Notes: generated from the sequence alone by a model not told the origin. 14,914 bases of DNA from Spirochaetales bacterium (GCA_002730475.1 PCAG01000052.1:1-14914); one strand, 5' to 3'; counted from the first letter of the stretch, positions 1 through 6,591 are shown. Program-made: numbers and translations.

Positions 1-1
1 A

Positions 2-1147
2 AAATTACTTGAGATGGTTTCCATTGTTAACTTTCCTGCTTCAATTGCATTACAGACCAATACTCCTGATGTTCTGCAAAATATAAAACGAAAGAATATT
101 CCCTTTGATAAATATGTCGCTTTTCAAAAAGAGCTCATGTTGAAATCAAGGGATAATTCCGTAACAGAGTTAATTTTGTGTCTTCCAGGCGAAACCAAAG
201 AAACATTTTTGAATACTCTAAGAGATGTTATCAATTCAGGTGTGCAGAGTATCGATATTTATACTATGATGAACCTGAAAGGAACTCCAATGTCTTCTGT
301 GGAAAATTCTGAACGTTACAATAATATAATACGGCATAGGACTGTACCAAGGCAATTCAGTATAATCGATGGTACAAAGATTATGGATACCGAAGAGGTG
401 GTCGTCGGGACAAAAAATATGTCATTCGATGATTATATAAGTCTCCGAGGGTTAAGTTTTATTGTCACAACATTCTTTAGTTCAGCAGAATTGAGTCCGT
501 TAAAGAGATTTCTTTTTGAGTATAAAATGGATATTGCCGAGTGGATTTTTTCTATATCTGACAGATTATCTGAATACCCTGAACTTTATCAAAACTATAA
601 GGCTTTTTTGAAAGAAACAGAGGATGAATTGTTTTTGTCTCGCGAGGCTCTCATAGCGTTTTATGATAACTCTGAGAATTTTGAGGCGTTATGTTCCGGT
701 CGTTTAGGAGATAACCTGCTTCGTAAATACAAGTTAATAGCTCTTTCTGGAAATTATGAGTCATGCCTTAAATTGGCTGTATCAGTTGCAAGGAAAATTA
801 TTCACGATAGTTTTGAAGACCATAAAAAGATGGATGCGATGATTGATGATTTAACTTCCTATCTTTTGACACGCGATATGAAGTCGTTTTTATTGGGAAA
901 AAGTTATTCTTATCATAAACAATTTCACCTCAAGCATGATATTCCGCTTTGGTTAGTAAACAGTGATCCTGGGCTTTTTCTTAAAGACTTTAATAGCACA
1001 TGTGACTACACTGCTACCTTCACTGATGATACTATAAAGCGATTGAAAGATATTGTCAAGATGAACAAAGATCTTACTTTGTCATTACAAATACTTTATC
1101 GTGATGGCACTATACGGGAATACTGGCCACAATGGGTTAAGAACTAG
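2..1147 (+). CDS. B12-type radical SAM protein, C-terminal part (5' truncated)
   Basis: The reading frame is already open at the first bases of the window (K-L-L-E precede the first ATG at 14), so this is the 3' part of a longer gene. The visible start carries the end of a radical SAM barrel: a 'SIALQTNTPDVLQNIKRKN' segment like the LQS..pevLk.ikR strand-helix of cobalamin-dependent radical SAM proteins, followed by 'ELILCLPGETKETF', the usual E-x-I-x-x-LPGET loop. Further on, 'DTEEVVVGTKNMSFDDY' matches the E-x-E-x-VV-x-T-x-x-M-S segment common in B12-binding radical SAM proteins of polysaccharide clusters. The last 220 residues are helical and of unknown role. The 4Fe-4S cysteine motif and any B12-binding domain would lie upstream and cannot be seen, so the family call rests on the C-terminal half. 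The substrate is unknown. Confidence 0.75.
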   Translation, partial: KLLEMVSIVNFPASIALQTNTPDVLQNIKRKNIPFDKYVAFQKELMLKSRDNSVTELILCLPGETKETFLNTLRDVINSGVQSIDIYTMMNLKGTPMSSVENSERYNNIIRHRTVPRQFSIIDGTKIMDTEEVVVGTKNMSFDDYISLRGLSFIVTTFFSSAELSPLKRFLFEYKMDIAEWIFSISDRLSEYPELYQNYKAFLKETEDELFLSREALIAFYDNSENFEALCSGRLGDNLLRKYKLIALSGNYESCLKLAVSVARKIIHDSFEDHKKMDAMIDDLTSYLLTRDMKSFLLGKSYSYHKQFHLKHDIPLWLVNSDPGLFLKDFNSTCDYTATFTDDTIKRLKDIVKMNKDLTLSLQILYRDGTIREYWPQWVKN

Positions 1148-1244
1148 GATTCATCTCATTTCATTAAATAATCAAAGCTTTTGGGTTCAAATGAGAGACA
1201 TATTACCGTCATTTTTCATGTCGAGATGTTTTATTTATTATATT

Positions 1245-1248
1245 AAGG
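1245..1248 (+). promoter_or_regulatory. Shine-Dalgarno-like AAGG before the deoxyhypusine-synthase-like gene
   Basis: AAGG lies six bases before the ATG at 1255 and supports that start. The 107-base gap upstream (1148-1254) is AT-rich and holds no clear promoter or terminator; a weak TCTCATTT/AAATGAGA inverted pair at 1154-1161 and 1189-1196 is the only structure I see there. Confidence 0.4.
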
Positions 1249-1254
1249 CTGCTT

Positions 1255-2250
1255 ATGTTTGATCGTAATGCCTTAAGCATTAAACCTTTATCACAGAGAA
1301 GACACGATATAAATATTTCTGCTGTAAGCAGTTTAGGTGTTACTGCAGAAATAAAAATAGACGAAAAGATAAGAAGGGTTGCTGGTCACATCTCAGTTGC
1401 TAAAGACAATAATGGTTCAAATTTATTAATTATTGGTGGGCATGTGATTCGGTCTGGAGTCCAACATTACATTATAGACTTGTTGGAGAGAGGTTACATT
1501 TCATGTATAGCAATGAACGGTGGTTGTATGATTCACGATTTTGAATTTGCCCTTATTGGCGCAACAACTGAAAAGGTTGCCAGGTACATAAGAGAAGGGC
1601 AATTTGGGTTGTGGAAAGAGACAGGCCGGATAAATGATATTATCAATCAGGCATTTAGAAAAGAAAATACAATTGGTATGGGGGAGGCCATCGGCAAAGC
1701 TGTTCAAGAAGGTGAATTTCCCAATAAAGATACTAGCCTTTTAGCGGCATGCTACCGCTTAAACATTCCGGTGACCATTCATATAGGCATAGGTTATGAT
1801 ATTATACATGAGCATCCGAATTGTGATGGTGCCGCGACAGGAGCGCTTTCATATAACGACTTTTTAAAGTTTGTGTCTGAAGTTCAGATGCTGGAGGGTG
1901 GGGTTGTAATGAATTTCGGAAGTTCGGTAATGGCTCCGGAAGTTTTCCTGAAAGCTCTTAGCATGGCAAGAAATGTTGCGCATCAGGAAGGGAGGGCTAT
2001 TAAACATTTTACTACTTTAGTGTGCGATCTCCATGATCTTCCAGAAGATTTTAGAAATGAACCATCTAAAGATAGTGCTGCTTACTATTTTAGGCCATGG
2101 AAAACAATGCTTGTCAGGACCGTGGCTGATGGTGGAAAAAGTTTTTATGTAAAAGGAAAACATAGAGATACTATTCCAGCGCTTTGGGCGGCAATAAACG
2201 AAGAAGAGAATCCGCAGATTACACAGATTAGTGCAGATAAGCGCAGATAA
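1255..2250 (+). CDS. Deoxyhypusine-synthase-like protein of sugar-biosynthesis clusters
   Basis: This is a 331-residue protein with a Rossmann-like pattern: 'GGHVIRSG' (61-68), '[11 protein letters not shown]' (87-97), '[11 protein letters not shown]' (about 114-124), '[18 protein letters not shown]' (171-188) and 'CDGAATG' (190-196). It resembles the deoxyhypusine synthase fold, which binds NAD and acts on spermidine in eukaryotes and archaea. I recognise the motifs from a bacterial family, often labelled deoxyhypusine synthase-like, that sits beside HldE-like and GmhA-like genes. I cannot identify the catalytic lysine of true deoxyhypusine synthase, so hypusine formation should not be assumed; a role in NAD-dependent sugar chemistry is only a guess. 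The ATG is preceded by AAGG at 1245-1248 with a six-base spacer. The last 13 codons (from residue 319) come from a dispersed repeat rather than from the family, whose normal end appears to be near '[10 protein letters not shown]'. Confidence 0.6.
   Translation: MFDRNALSIKPLSQRRHDINISAVSSLGVTAEIKIDEKIRRVAGHISVAKDNNGSNLLIIGGHVIRSGVQHYIIDLLERGYISCIAMNGGCMIHDFEFALIGATTEKVARYIREGQFGLWKETGRINDIINQAFRKENTIGMGEAIGKAVQEGEFPNKDTSLLAACYRLNIPVTIHIGIGYDIIHEHPNCDGAATGALSYNDFLKFVSEVQMLEGGVVMNFGSSVMAPEVFLKALSMARNVAHQEGRAIKHFTTLVCDLHDLPEDFRNEPSKDSAAYYFRPWKTMLVRTVADGGKSFYVKGKHRDTIPALWAAINEEENPQITQISADKRR
2210..2238. repeat. Left inverted repeat of the GxxExxY cassette
   Basis: Begins ATCCGCAGATTACACAGATT and ends GTGCAGAT. 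Its reverse complement matches 2677-2705 at 25 of 29 positions, including an uninterrupted 13-base outer block GTAATCTGCGGAT. It encodes the C-terminal tail of the preceding protein and overlaps the candidate GTG start of the GxxExxY frame. A further partial unit, GCGCAGATAA, follows at 2241-2250. Confidence 0.85.
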
Positions 2251-2677
2251 GGAAATATTACAAAACAAACATATATGTTCATTGAAACCTGTGGAGAAGA
2301 GAGAAAATACAAGAGATGAAAGAACATATAGAATAATTGGTGCAGCCATGGAAGTGCATAAAGAGTTGGGTTGTGGATTCTTGGAACCCGTCTACCAGGA
2401 GGCATTAGAGACAGAATTCAAAAATCAAGGTATTCCCTATAAATCATAGTCTGTTATAGACATTTATTACAAGCAAAAGCTTCTGGAGAAAAAATATCAA
2501 CCCGATTTTATCTGTTTTAATGAAGTAATTATAGAAATTAAAGCTTTAGATCAATTGTCTGGTACTGAAGAATCTCAGATTATTAATTATCTAAAAGCAT
2601 CAAAGCTTAAAGTTGGCCTTTTAATCAATTTCGGTTCAAAATCATTAGAATATAAGAGATTTGTTTATAATTATTAA
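2231..2677 (+). pseudogene. GxxExxY family protein, interrupted by in-frame TAG
   Basis: Translation from the GTG at 2231 gives '[34 protein letters not shown]', the diagnostic N-terminal half of the GxxExxY family; the name motif reads G-C-G-F-L-E-P-V-Y here. The frame meets TAG at 2447-2449. Without any shift it then continues through 'IDIYYKQKLLEKKYQPDF', 'VIIEIKALDQLSGTEESQ', 'IINYLKASKLKVGLLINFGS' and 'LEYKRF' to TAA at 2675-2677, which is the normal C-terminal half. A single nonsense change therefore splits an otherwise full-length gene of about 148 codons. TAG is used as a true stop elsewhere in this window (1145-1147 and the end of the aminotransferase gene), so recoding is unlikely. 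The exact start is uncertain because the first codons lie in the repeat. The family's biochemical function is unknown. Confidence 0.85.
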
Positions 2678-2705
2678 TCTGTGCTAATCAGCGTAATCTG
2701 CGGAT
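2677..2705. repeat. Right inverted repeat of the GxxExxY cassette
   Basis: Begins ATCTGTGCTAATCAGCG and ends TAATCTGCGGAT. It pairs with 2210-2238 in inverse orientation, and its first base overlaps the TAA of the GxxExxY frame. The outer end plus GAT (GCGTAATCTGCGGATGAT, 2691-2708) recurs at 17 of 18 positions at 5504-5521, again immediately before a start codon. Confidence 0.85.
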
Positions 2706-2713
2706 GATATTAA

Positions 2714-3184
2714 ATGAAGGTTGTTGAACTTAAAGAGCTTGAGAAAGAATTTCTGGATCTGAAATCCAAAGGGAAGAAGATTGTTCATTGTCATGGCTGT
2801 TTTGACCTGATGCATCCGGGACACATCAAGTATTTCCAGGCAGCAAAGGATATGGGTGATGTACTGGTTGTGACAGTAACGCCTGACGTCTATGTTGACA
2901 AGGGACCGGGCAGGCCTGTTTTCAATCAAGGCTTGAGGGCTTATTCTATTGCTGCATTAGAATATGTTGATTATGTTGCTATAAATAAATGGCCAACTGC
3001 GGAGGAAACATTAAGGCTGTTGAGGCCAGACATATATGTTAAGGGACAGGAATTTGAAAAATTAGAGGACAAAACAGGTAAAATGCAAAAGGAATATGAG
3101 GTTATAAAGGAGATAGGTGCTGAATTAAGATTTACACATGAAATCGTATTCTCTTCGACTGAATTATTAATTAAAACAAAATAA
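2714..3184 (+). CDS. Stand-alone cytidylyltransferase-like protein (HldE C-domain type)
   Basis: This is a 156-residue nucleotidyltransferase of the cytidylyltransferase-like superfamily, the group containing the adenylyltransferase half of HldE/RfaE and glycerol-3-phosphate cytidylyltransferase. Such enzymes transfer AMP or CMP from ATP or CTP to a phosphorylated sugar or alcohol. 'GCFDLMHPGHIKYFQAA' carries an intact HxGH motif (HPGH, residues 34-37). 'KGPGRPVF', 'LRAYSIAALEYVDYVAI' and the C-terminal 'FSSTELL' (the ISSTxLI-type loop) are also present. The protein looks like the N-terminal domain of the neighbouring fusion family cut off just after that loop, and a degraded repeat follows its stop at once. 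The ATG at 2714 lies nine bases past the right end of the GxxExxY cassette, with no clear ribosome binding site. The nucleotide used and the sugar substrate are not evident. Confidence 0.85.
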   Translation: MKVVELKELEKEFLDLKSKGKKIVHCHGCFDLMHPGHIKYFQAAKDMGDVLVVTVTPDVYVDKGPGRPVFNQGLRAYSIAALEYVDYVAINKWPTAEETLRLLRPDIYVKGQEFEKLEDKTGKMQKEYEVIKEIGAELRFTHEIVFSSTELLIKTK

Positions 3185-3187
3185 ATA

Positions 3188-3216
3188 GGACGCAGATGAA
3201 CACAGATTATCAGGAT
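3188..3216. repeat. Degraded copy of the GxxExxY-associated repeat (left-type)
   Basis: GGACGCAGATGAACACAGAT and the following TATCAGGAT align with the left repeat at 2210-2238 through CGCAGAT and ACACAGATTA, with a one-base insertion and several mismatches. It starts three bases after the stop of the stand-alone nucleotidyltransferase. Confidence 0.65.
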
Positions 3217-3250
3217 TTTATATATAGAGGACTAACGGAAAAAATTGTCT

Positions 3251-3279
3251 TAATCTGTGCTTTTGCGCAATCTATGGAT
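3251..3279. repeat. Degraded copy of the GxxExxY-associated repeat (right-type)
   Basis: TAATCTGTGCTTTTGCGCAA followed by TCTATGGAT aligns with the right repeat at 2677-2705 through AATCTGTGCT, GCG and AATCT..GGAT. With 3188-3216 it forms an inverted pair around only 34 bases, filling nearly the whole gap between two nucleotidyltransferase genes. A GTG inside it (3257) is in frame with the next gene but is unlikely to be its start. Confidence 0.65.
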
Positions 3280-3283
3280 AGAT

Positions 3284-4816
3284 ATGGATCAGAAAATTAA
3301 GAATAAAATATTGTTGTTTGATGAACTTATAGAAAAGGTAGGGATGCATCAACGAGAAGGAAAGATTATTGTCCAGAGCCATGGGATTTTTGATCTCATT
3401 CATCCTGGTATTTTAAAACATCTTAATGCGGCTAAGGAGCGGGGGGATGTACTAGTCGTTACTGTGATAAAAGATAAGGACGTGAGAAAGGGGCCTGAAA
3501 GGCCTATTTTCCCGGAAAATTTTAGACTGGAAAATGTCTCTTCATTAGAGCAGGTTGACTATTGCTGTCTTGTGGATGATGATACTCCCTTTGAATGTGT
3601 AAAAAGGATAAAACCGGATTACTTTGCAAAAGGTCAGAAATATGCGGAACGTGACCGTTCAATTCATAGCAAGGTTTTTGAAAAAGAGAGAGAGTTGTTT
3701 TTTGGTAAGAGTATAATTTATGAGACGGAGGGCTTTTCATTCAGTCCATCACACATAATTAATAATTCATTAGATATATACCCTGAAGAAACCAGAAATT
3801 ATTTAAAAGCTTTTTCTAAAAAATACAATTTCTCGGATATTCTAAAAAAATTGGACAGCTTGAAGGATTTAAAGGTTTTGCTTATAGGTGATGGAATTAT
3901 AGATGAGTATTACTATTGTACGTCTATGGGCAAGTCTCCAAAGGCACAGCTTATTGTTAACAAATATGTTACTCATGAGATCTTTGCCGGAGGTGCCTTT
4001 GCAATTGCGAACCATGTGGGGGGGGTATGTGGTAAGGTTCAGTTGGTAACTTTGTTAGGAAGAGAGGATTCAAGAGAAGATTTTGTCTCAGATAATCTTA
4101 AATCAAACGTTAGTACAAAATTTTTTTACAGGGATGACGGTCCTTCCATTGTAAAAAGGAGATATATTAGTCAGCGCCATAAACAGAAAATATTCGAAAT
4201 TAATCATATCAATGATAATAATATTTCCGAGGAATTAGAATCAGAGGTTGCTGATTACATAAAATCAGTAGTACACGAATATGATCTGATATTAGTTTCT
4301 GATTTTGGACATGGGTTTATTACTGATAATTTAATAGAGAAAATTGAGGAGTTTCCAGTGAAATTGGCGGTAAATGCACAAACTAATGGTGCCAACGCCG
4401 GTTATAATCTGATTACAAAATACAAAAATACACATTTTATATGTCTAGACGCTCCGGAGGCAAGATTAGCGACACAGGAGAAACATGCCGAAATAGAGTA
4501 TGTTGCGAGAAAACTCTTAAATGAAATAAATACGGATTACCTTATTGTAACAGTAGGCGGTGAAGGGTCAATATGTGTTAACAGGCAAGGTGGAATAAAC
4601 CAAACACCGGCATTCGCCACAAAGGTGGTCGATGCTATAGGTGCCGGAGACGCTTTCTTTTCACTTTCATCACTCTGCTTCGCATTAGGAATGCCAATGG
4701 ATTTAGTTTCATTCTTCGGAAATGCAATAGGGGCTTTGTCTGTTCAGATTATGGGCAATAAGAGACCGGTAGAAGGGTATGAGATCAAAGAGTTTATACA
4801 CACTATTTTAAGCTGA
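3284..4816 (+). CDS. Bifunctional nucleotidyltransferase-PfkB sugar kinase fusion (HldE-like, reversed domain order)
   Basis: This 510-residue fusion has a cytidylyltransferase-like domain at about 1-155 and a PfkB/ribokinase-type kinase at about 190-510. The order is opposite to that of classical HldE. HldE phosphorylates heptose 7-phosphate at C1 and activates the sugar with ATP, and a related role is likely here. The kinase looks complete: 'KVLLIGDGIIDEY' at its start, 'FAGGAFAIANHV', 'LAVNAQTN', and 'GAGDAF' at 453-458 with the catalytic Asp456. The nucleotidyltransferase half has 'GIFDLIHPGILKHL', so HxGH reads HPGI (40-43, codons from 3401), and the ISSTxLI-type loop is replaced by 'FSPSHIIN'; it may be inactive. 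I chose the ATG at 3284; a GTG at 3257 would add nine residues from a repeat. The gene lies between the stand-alone nucleotidyltransferase and the GmhA-like isomerase, consistent with one sugar-activation pathway. Confidence 0.85.
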   Translation: MDQKIKNKILLFDELIEKVGMHQREGKIIVQSHGIFDLIHPGILKHLNAAKERGDVLVVTVIKDKDVRKGPERPIFPENFRLENVSSLEQVDYCCLVDDDTPFECVKRIKPDYFAKGQKYAERDRSIHSKVFEKERELFFGKSIIYETEGFSFSPSHIINNSLDIYPEETRNYLKAFSKKYNFSDILKKLDSLKDLKVLLIGDGIIDEYYYCTSMGKSPKAQLIVNKYVTHEIFAGGAFAIANHVGGVCGKVQLVTLLGREDSREDFVSDNLKSNVSTKFFYRDDGPSIVKRRYISQRHKQKIFEINHINDNNISEELESEVADYIKSVVHEYDLILVSDFGHGFITDNLIEKIEEFPVKLAVNAQTNGANAGYNLITKYKNTHFICLDAPEARLATQEKHAEIEYVARKLLNEINTDYLIVTVGGEGSICVNRQGGINQTPAFATKVVDAIGAGDAFFSLSSLCFALGMPMDLVSFFGNAIGALSVQIMGNKRPVEGYEIKEFIHTILS

Positions 4817-4868
4817 TAGACAATGATATTTGCCGATTATTTATATCTTTGTTTTTTGATCATATTTT

Positions 4869-4886
4869 ATCTGTGCAAATCTGTGT
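4869..4886. repeat. Partial copy of the GxxExxY-associated repeat
   Basis: ATCTGTGCAAATCTGTGT matches the inner 18 bases of the reverse-complemented left repeat (ATCTGCACTAATCTGTGT) at 15 positions. It lies in the 94-base gap between the kinase fusion and the isomerase gene. The outer GCGGAT end is not recognisable. Confidence 0.55.
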
Positions 4887-4902
4887 CTACACTTGAGATC
4901 CA

Positions 4903-4918
4903 ATGCGTAAATGCGTAA
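4903..4918 (+). repeat. 8-bp direct tandem repeat at the isomerase start codon
   Basis: ATGCGTAA occurs twice in tandem, and the isomerase gene starts at the second copy (4911). The first ATG (4903) opens a seven-codon frame ending at TAG, so it cannot start the isomerase. Confidence 0.7.
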
Positions 4919-5495
4919 ATTTGTAGAAGATTACTATAATGACCTTACTGAGTTGACTCGTTCCATTAGAGTTACCGATAAAGAAGGGGAAAGAATAAAA
5001 TTTTCCCATGGTATTGAGAAGGTCGGTAACCTGATCTTATCACAGGCTGATTCTGGTCATAAGTTGATGTTTATCGGTAACGGTGCCAGTGCTACCATTT
5101 CCAGCCATATGTCTACTGATTTCTGGAAAACCTGCGGGGTGAGAGCCGTTGCATTTAATGATAGTTCGTTGTTGACCTGTCTCGGAAATGACTTTGGCTA
5201 TGAATATATATTTGAGAAATCAATAGAAATGTTTGCAGATCGTGGAGACATTTTAGTTGCCATAAGCAGCTCTGGTAAGTCGGAGAATATTTTAAGGGGT
5301 GTAAATTCTGCAAAATCAAAAGATTGTAGTGTAATAACTCTTTCTGGGTTCAAAGATGATAATCCTCTGTCTTCGGCGGGGGATTATAATTTTTATGTAC
5401 CGGCTCAGGAATATGGTCCGGTAGAAGTAATCCATCACTCTATATGCCACTGTATTTTAGATGCCATTGGTAACGATAAAGAAAGACATAGATAA
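4911..5495 (+). CDS. GmhA-like phosphoheptose isomerase (SIS domain)
   Basis: This 194-residue SIS-domain protein has the length and motif order of sedoheptulose-7-phosphate isomerase GmhA, which converts sedoheptulose 7-phosphate to D-glycero-D-manno-heptose 7-phosphate in the cytoplasm. The phosphosugar-binding pieces are 'FIGNGASATISSHM' (54-67), 'SSLLTCLGNDFGYEYIFEK' (85-103) and 'ISSSGKSENI' (118-127). The C-terminal 'VEVIHHSICHCILD' supplies His180, at the position of the catalytic histidine. Where classical GmhA has a catalytic glutamate (H-F-A-x-E-L), this protein reads H-M-S-T-D-F, so an aspartate appears to replace it; I recall the same in relatives from similar clusters, so substrate or mechanism may differ. 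The gene sits between the HldE-like kinase and, two genes on, a transketolase pair that could make its substrate. No strong ribosome binding site precedes the ATG. Confidence 0.85.
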   Translation: MRKFVEDYYNDLTELTRSIRVTDKEGERIKFSHGIEKVGNLILSQADSGHKLMFIGNGASATISSHMSTDFWKTCGVRAVAFNDSSLLTCLGNDFGYEYIFEKSIEMFADRGDILVAISSSGKSENILRGVNSAKSKDCSVITLSGFKDDNPLSSAGDYNFYVPAQEYGPVEVIHHSICHCILDAIGNDKERHR

Positions 5496-5503
5496 AGAAT
5501 ATT

Positions 5504-5521
5504 GCGTATTCTGCGGATGAT
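5504..5521. repeat. Copy of the outer end of the GxxExxY-associated repeat
   Basis: GCGTATTCTGCGGATGAT matches 2691-2708 at 17 of 18 positions, in the same orientation, and ends two bases before the ATG at 5524. The rest of the repeat unit is missing or unrecognisable. Confidence 0.75.
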
Positions 5522-5523
5522 TA

Positions 5524-6591
5524 ATGGATAAGTATAGAATAGACAGTCATAAATTGGTTTACCACATCCCCAGGGTATATGATTGGCTAAAAGGAGAGGA
5601 TATATTTCCTATTTACATGGAAATAAGCCCTGTAGGAAGCTGTAACCATAGATGCGTCTTTTGTGCTTATGATTTTATTGGTTATCCAAACAGAAAGCTG
5701 GATTGTGACAGATTACTGGCCTTTATAGATGAAGCAAAAGAAGCGGGTGTGAAGAGTCTGTTATATGCAGGAGAGGGAGAACCTTTGCTGCATCCAGATA
5801 TAGAGAAATTCATCATCCATTCTAAAAATAGTGGTATTGATGTGGGATTGTTTACAAATGGGCAACTATTAAGAGAAGGGCTTGCAGAAGCCATATTGCC
5901 TCTTCTCACATTTGTGAGGTTTAGCTTTAATGGTGGAACAAAGGACAACTATGCGGATTTGCATAAGGTAAAACCGGATATTTTCGGAAGAGTTGTGGCA
6001 AATATGAAGATAGCGTCCGAGATAAAAGAAAAAAAGGCTTTAGATGTGGATATTGGAGTACAGTATGTATTGTTGCCTGAAAATGTAGACTATTTAATAG
6101 ATGCCGTGAAGACGATAAAAGATACAGGAGTAGGATATTTTGTAATTAAACCATTCGTTCAGCAAAGTGATTTGCAGTCATATAGAATTGCAGAACCGCT
6201 TGATTTGGATAGTATAGAGCATATTCTTAATGAAGCAGAGAGTTTGTCCAGTGAAGATTTTATAGTTATAGCAAGGAGAGAATCATTTGAGGGTTATGGC
6301 AAGAGAAAGTATAAACATTGCTATGGGACTTCTTTCGTTTCTGTCATGAATTCAGCAGGCGATTTGGCAACATGCTTGCCTTACTGGGATAAAGATGATT
6401 TTATATTTGGTAATATTTACAAAAGTGAGCTTGGAGACATCTGGCATGAAAAGAGAAGAAAAAAAATAAAAGAGTATTTGGAAAAAGAGTTAAATGTTCA
6501 GGAATGCCCACCAAACTGTAGACCAAATTCCATTAATGAGTTCTTGTGGGAAGTAAAGAATCCTGCCGTAAAGCATATAAATTTTATTTAA
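5524..6591 (+). CDS. Radical SAM protein with SPASM-like C-terminus
   Basis: This is a 355-residue radical SAM enzyme. 'CNHRCVFC' gives the CxxxCxxC motif (C40, C44, C47) that binds the 4Fe-4S cluster used to cleave S-adenosylmethionine. 'YAGEGEPLLHPD' is the GGE-type SAM-binding strand, 'GLFTNGQLL' the next barrel strand. The C-terminal region has C266, C284, C328 and C332 with a G-N-I-Y-K-S-E-L-x-x-I-W segment, as in SPASM/twitch domains that hold an extra iron-sulfur cluster. Family members modify peptides, sugars or protein residues, and sequence alone does not tell which. It follows the GmhA-like isomerase by 28 bases, with a repeat fragment in between, and precedes the transketolase pair, so it belongs to the same transcriptional run. 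Confidence 0.85.
   Translation: MDKYRIDSHKLVYHIPRVYDWLKGEDIFPIYMEISPVGSCNHRCVFCAYDFIGYPNRKLDCDRLLAFIDEAKEAGVKSLLYAGEGEPLLHPDIEKFIIHSKNSGIDVGLFTNGQLLREGLAEAILPLLTFVRFSFNGGTKDNYADLHKVKPDIFGRVVANMKIASEIKEKKALDVDIGVQYVLLPENVDYLIDAVKTIKDTGVGYFVIKPFVQQSDLQSYRIAEPLDLDSIEHILNEAESLSSEDFIVIARRESFEGYGKRKYKHCYGTSFVSVMNSAGDLATCLPYWDKDDFIFGNIYKSELGDIWHEKRRKKIKEYLEKELNVQECPPNCRPNSINEFLWEVKNPAVKHINFI

Larger units (their letters stand above)
2209..2708 (+). mobile_element. GxxExxY cassette bounded by 29-bp imperfect inverted repeats
   Basis: A broken GxxExxY gene sits between two copies of one repeat in inverse orientation: 2210-2238 and 2677-2705 match at 25 of 29 positions when one is reverse-complemented. 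The left copy overlaps the 3' end of the preceding CDS, and the right copy stops nine bases before the next ATG. This arrangement is typical of GxxExxY genes dispersed in many bacterial genomes, though how they move is not established. I see no transposase and no clear target-site duplication at the outer ends, so mobility is inferred from structure. It may be a passive repeat unit. Confidence 0.55.

Noticed and set aside
1154..1196. TCTCATTT/AAATGAGA inverted pair after the first gene, considered as a terminator
   Set aside because: The stem is eight AT-rich pairs with a 27-base loop and no following T-run, so it is unlikely to terminate transcription.
1181..1206. TTGGGT and TATTAC considered as a promoter before the deoxyhypusine-synthase-like gene
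   Set aside because: The 14-base spacing is too short and both hexamers are poor matches; in such AT-rich sequence this is expected by chance.
2017..2405. Minus-strand open frames over the repeat and GxxExxY region
   Set aside because: They are antisense to recognisable coding sequence; their residues include translated repeat and show no domain.
3257..3283. GTG start nine codons upstream for the kinase fusion
   Set aside because: The added residues are translated from a degraded repeat and are not part of the domain; the ATG at 3284 is preferred.
2209..5521. Repeats considered as a CRISPR array
   Set aside because: The copies are inverted, degraded, far apart and separated by genes, with no regular spacers.
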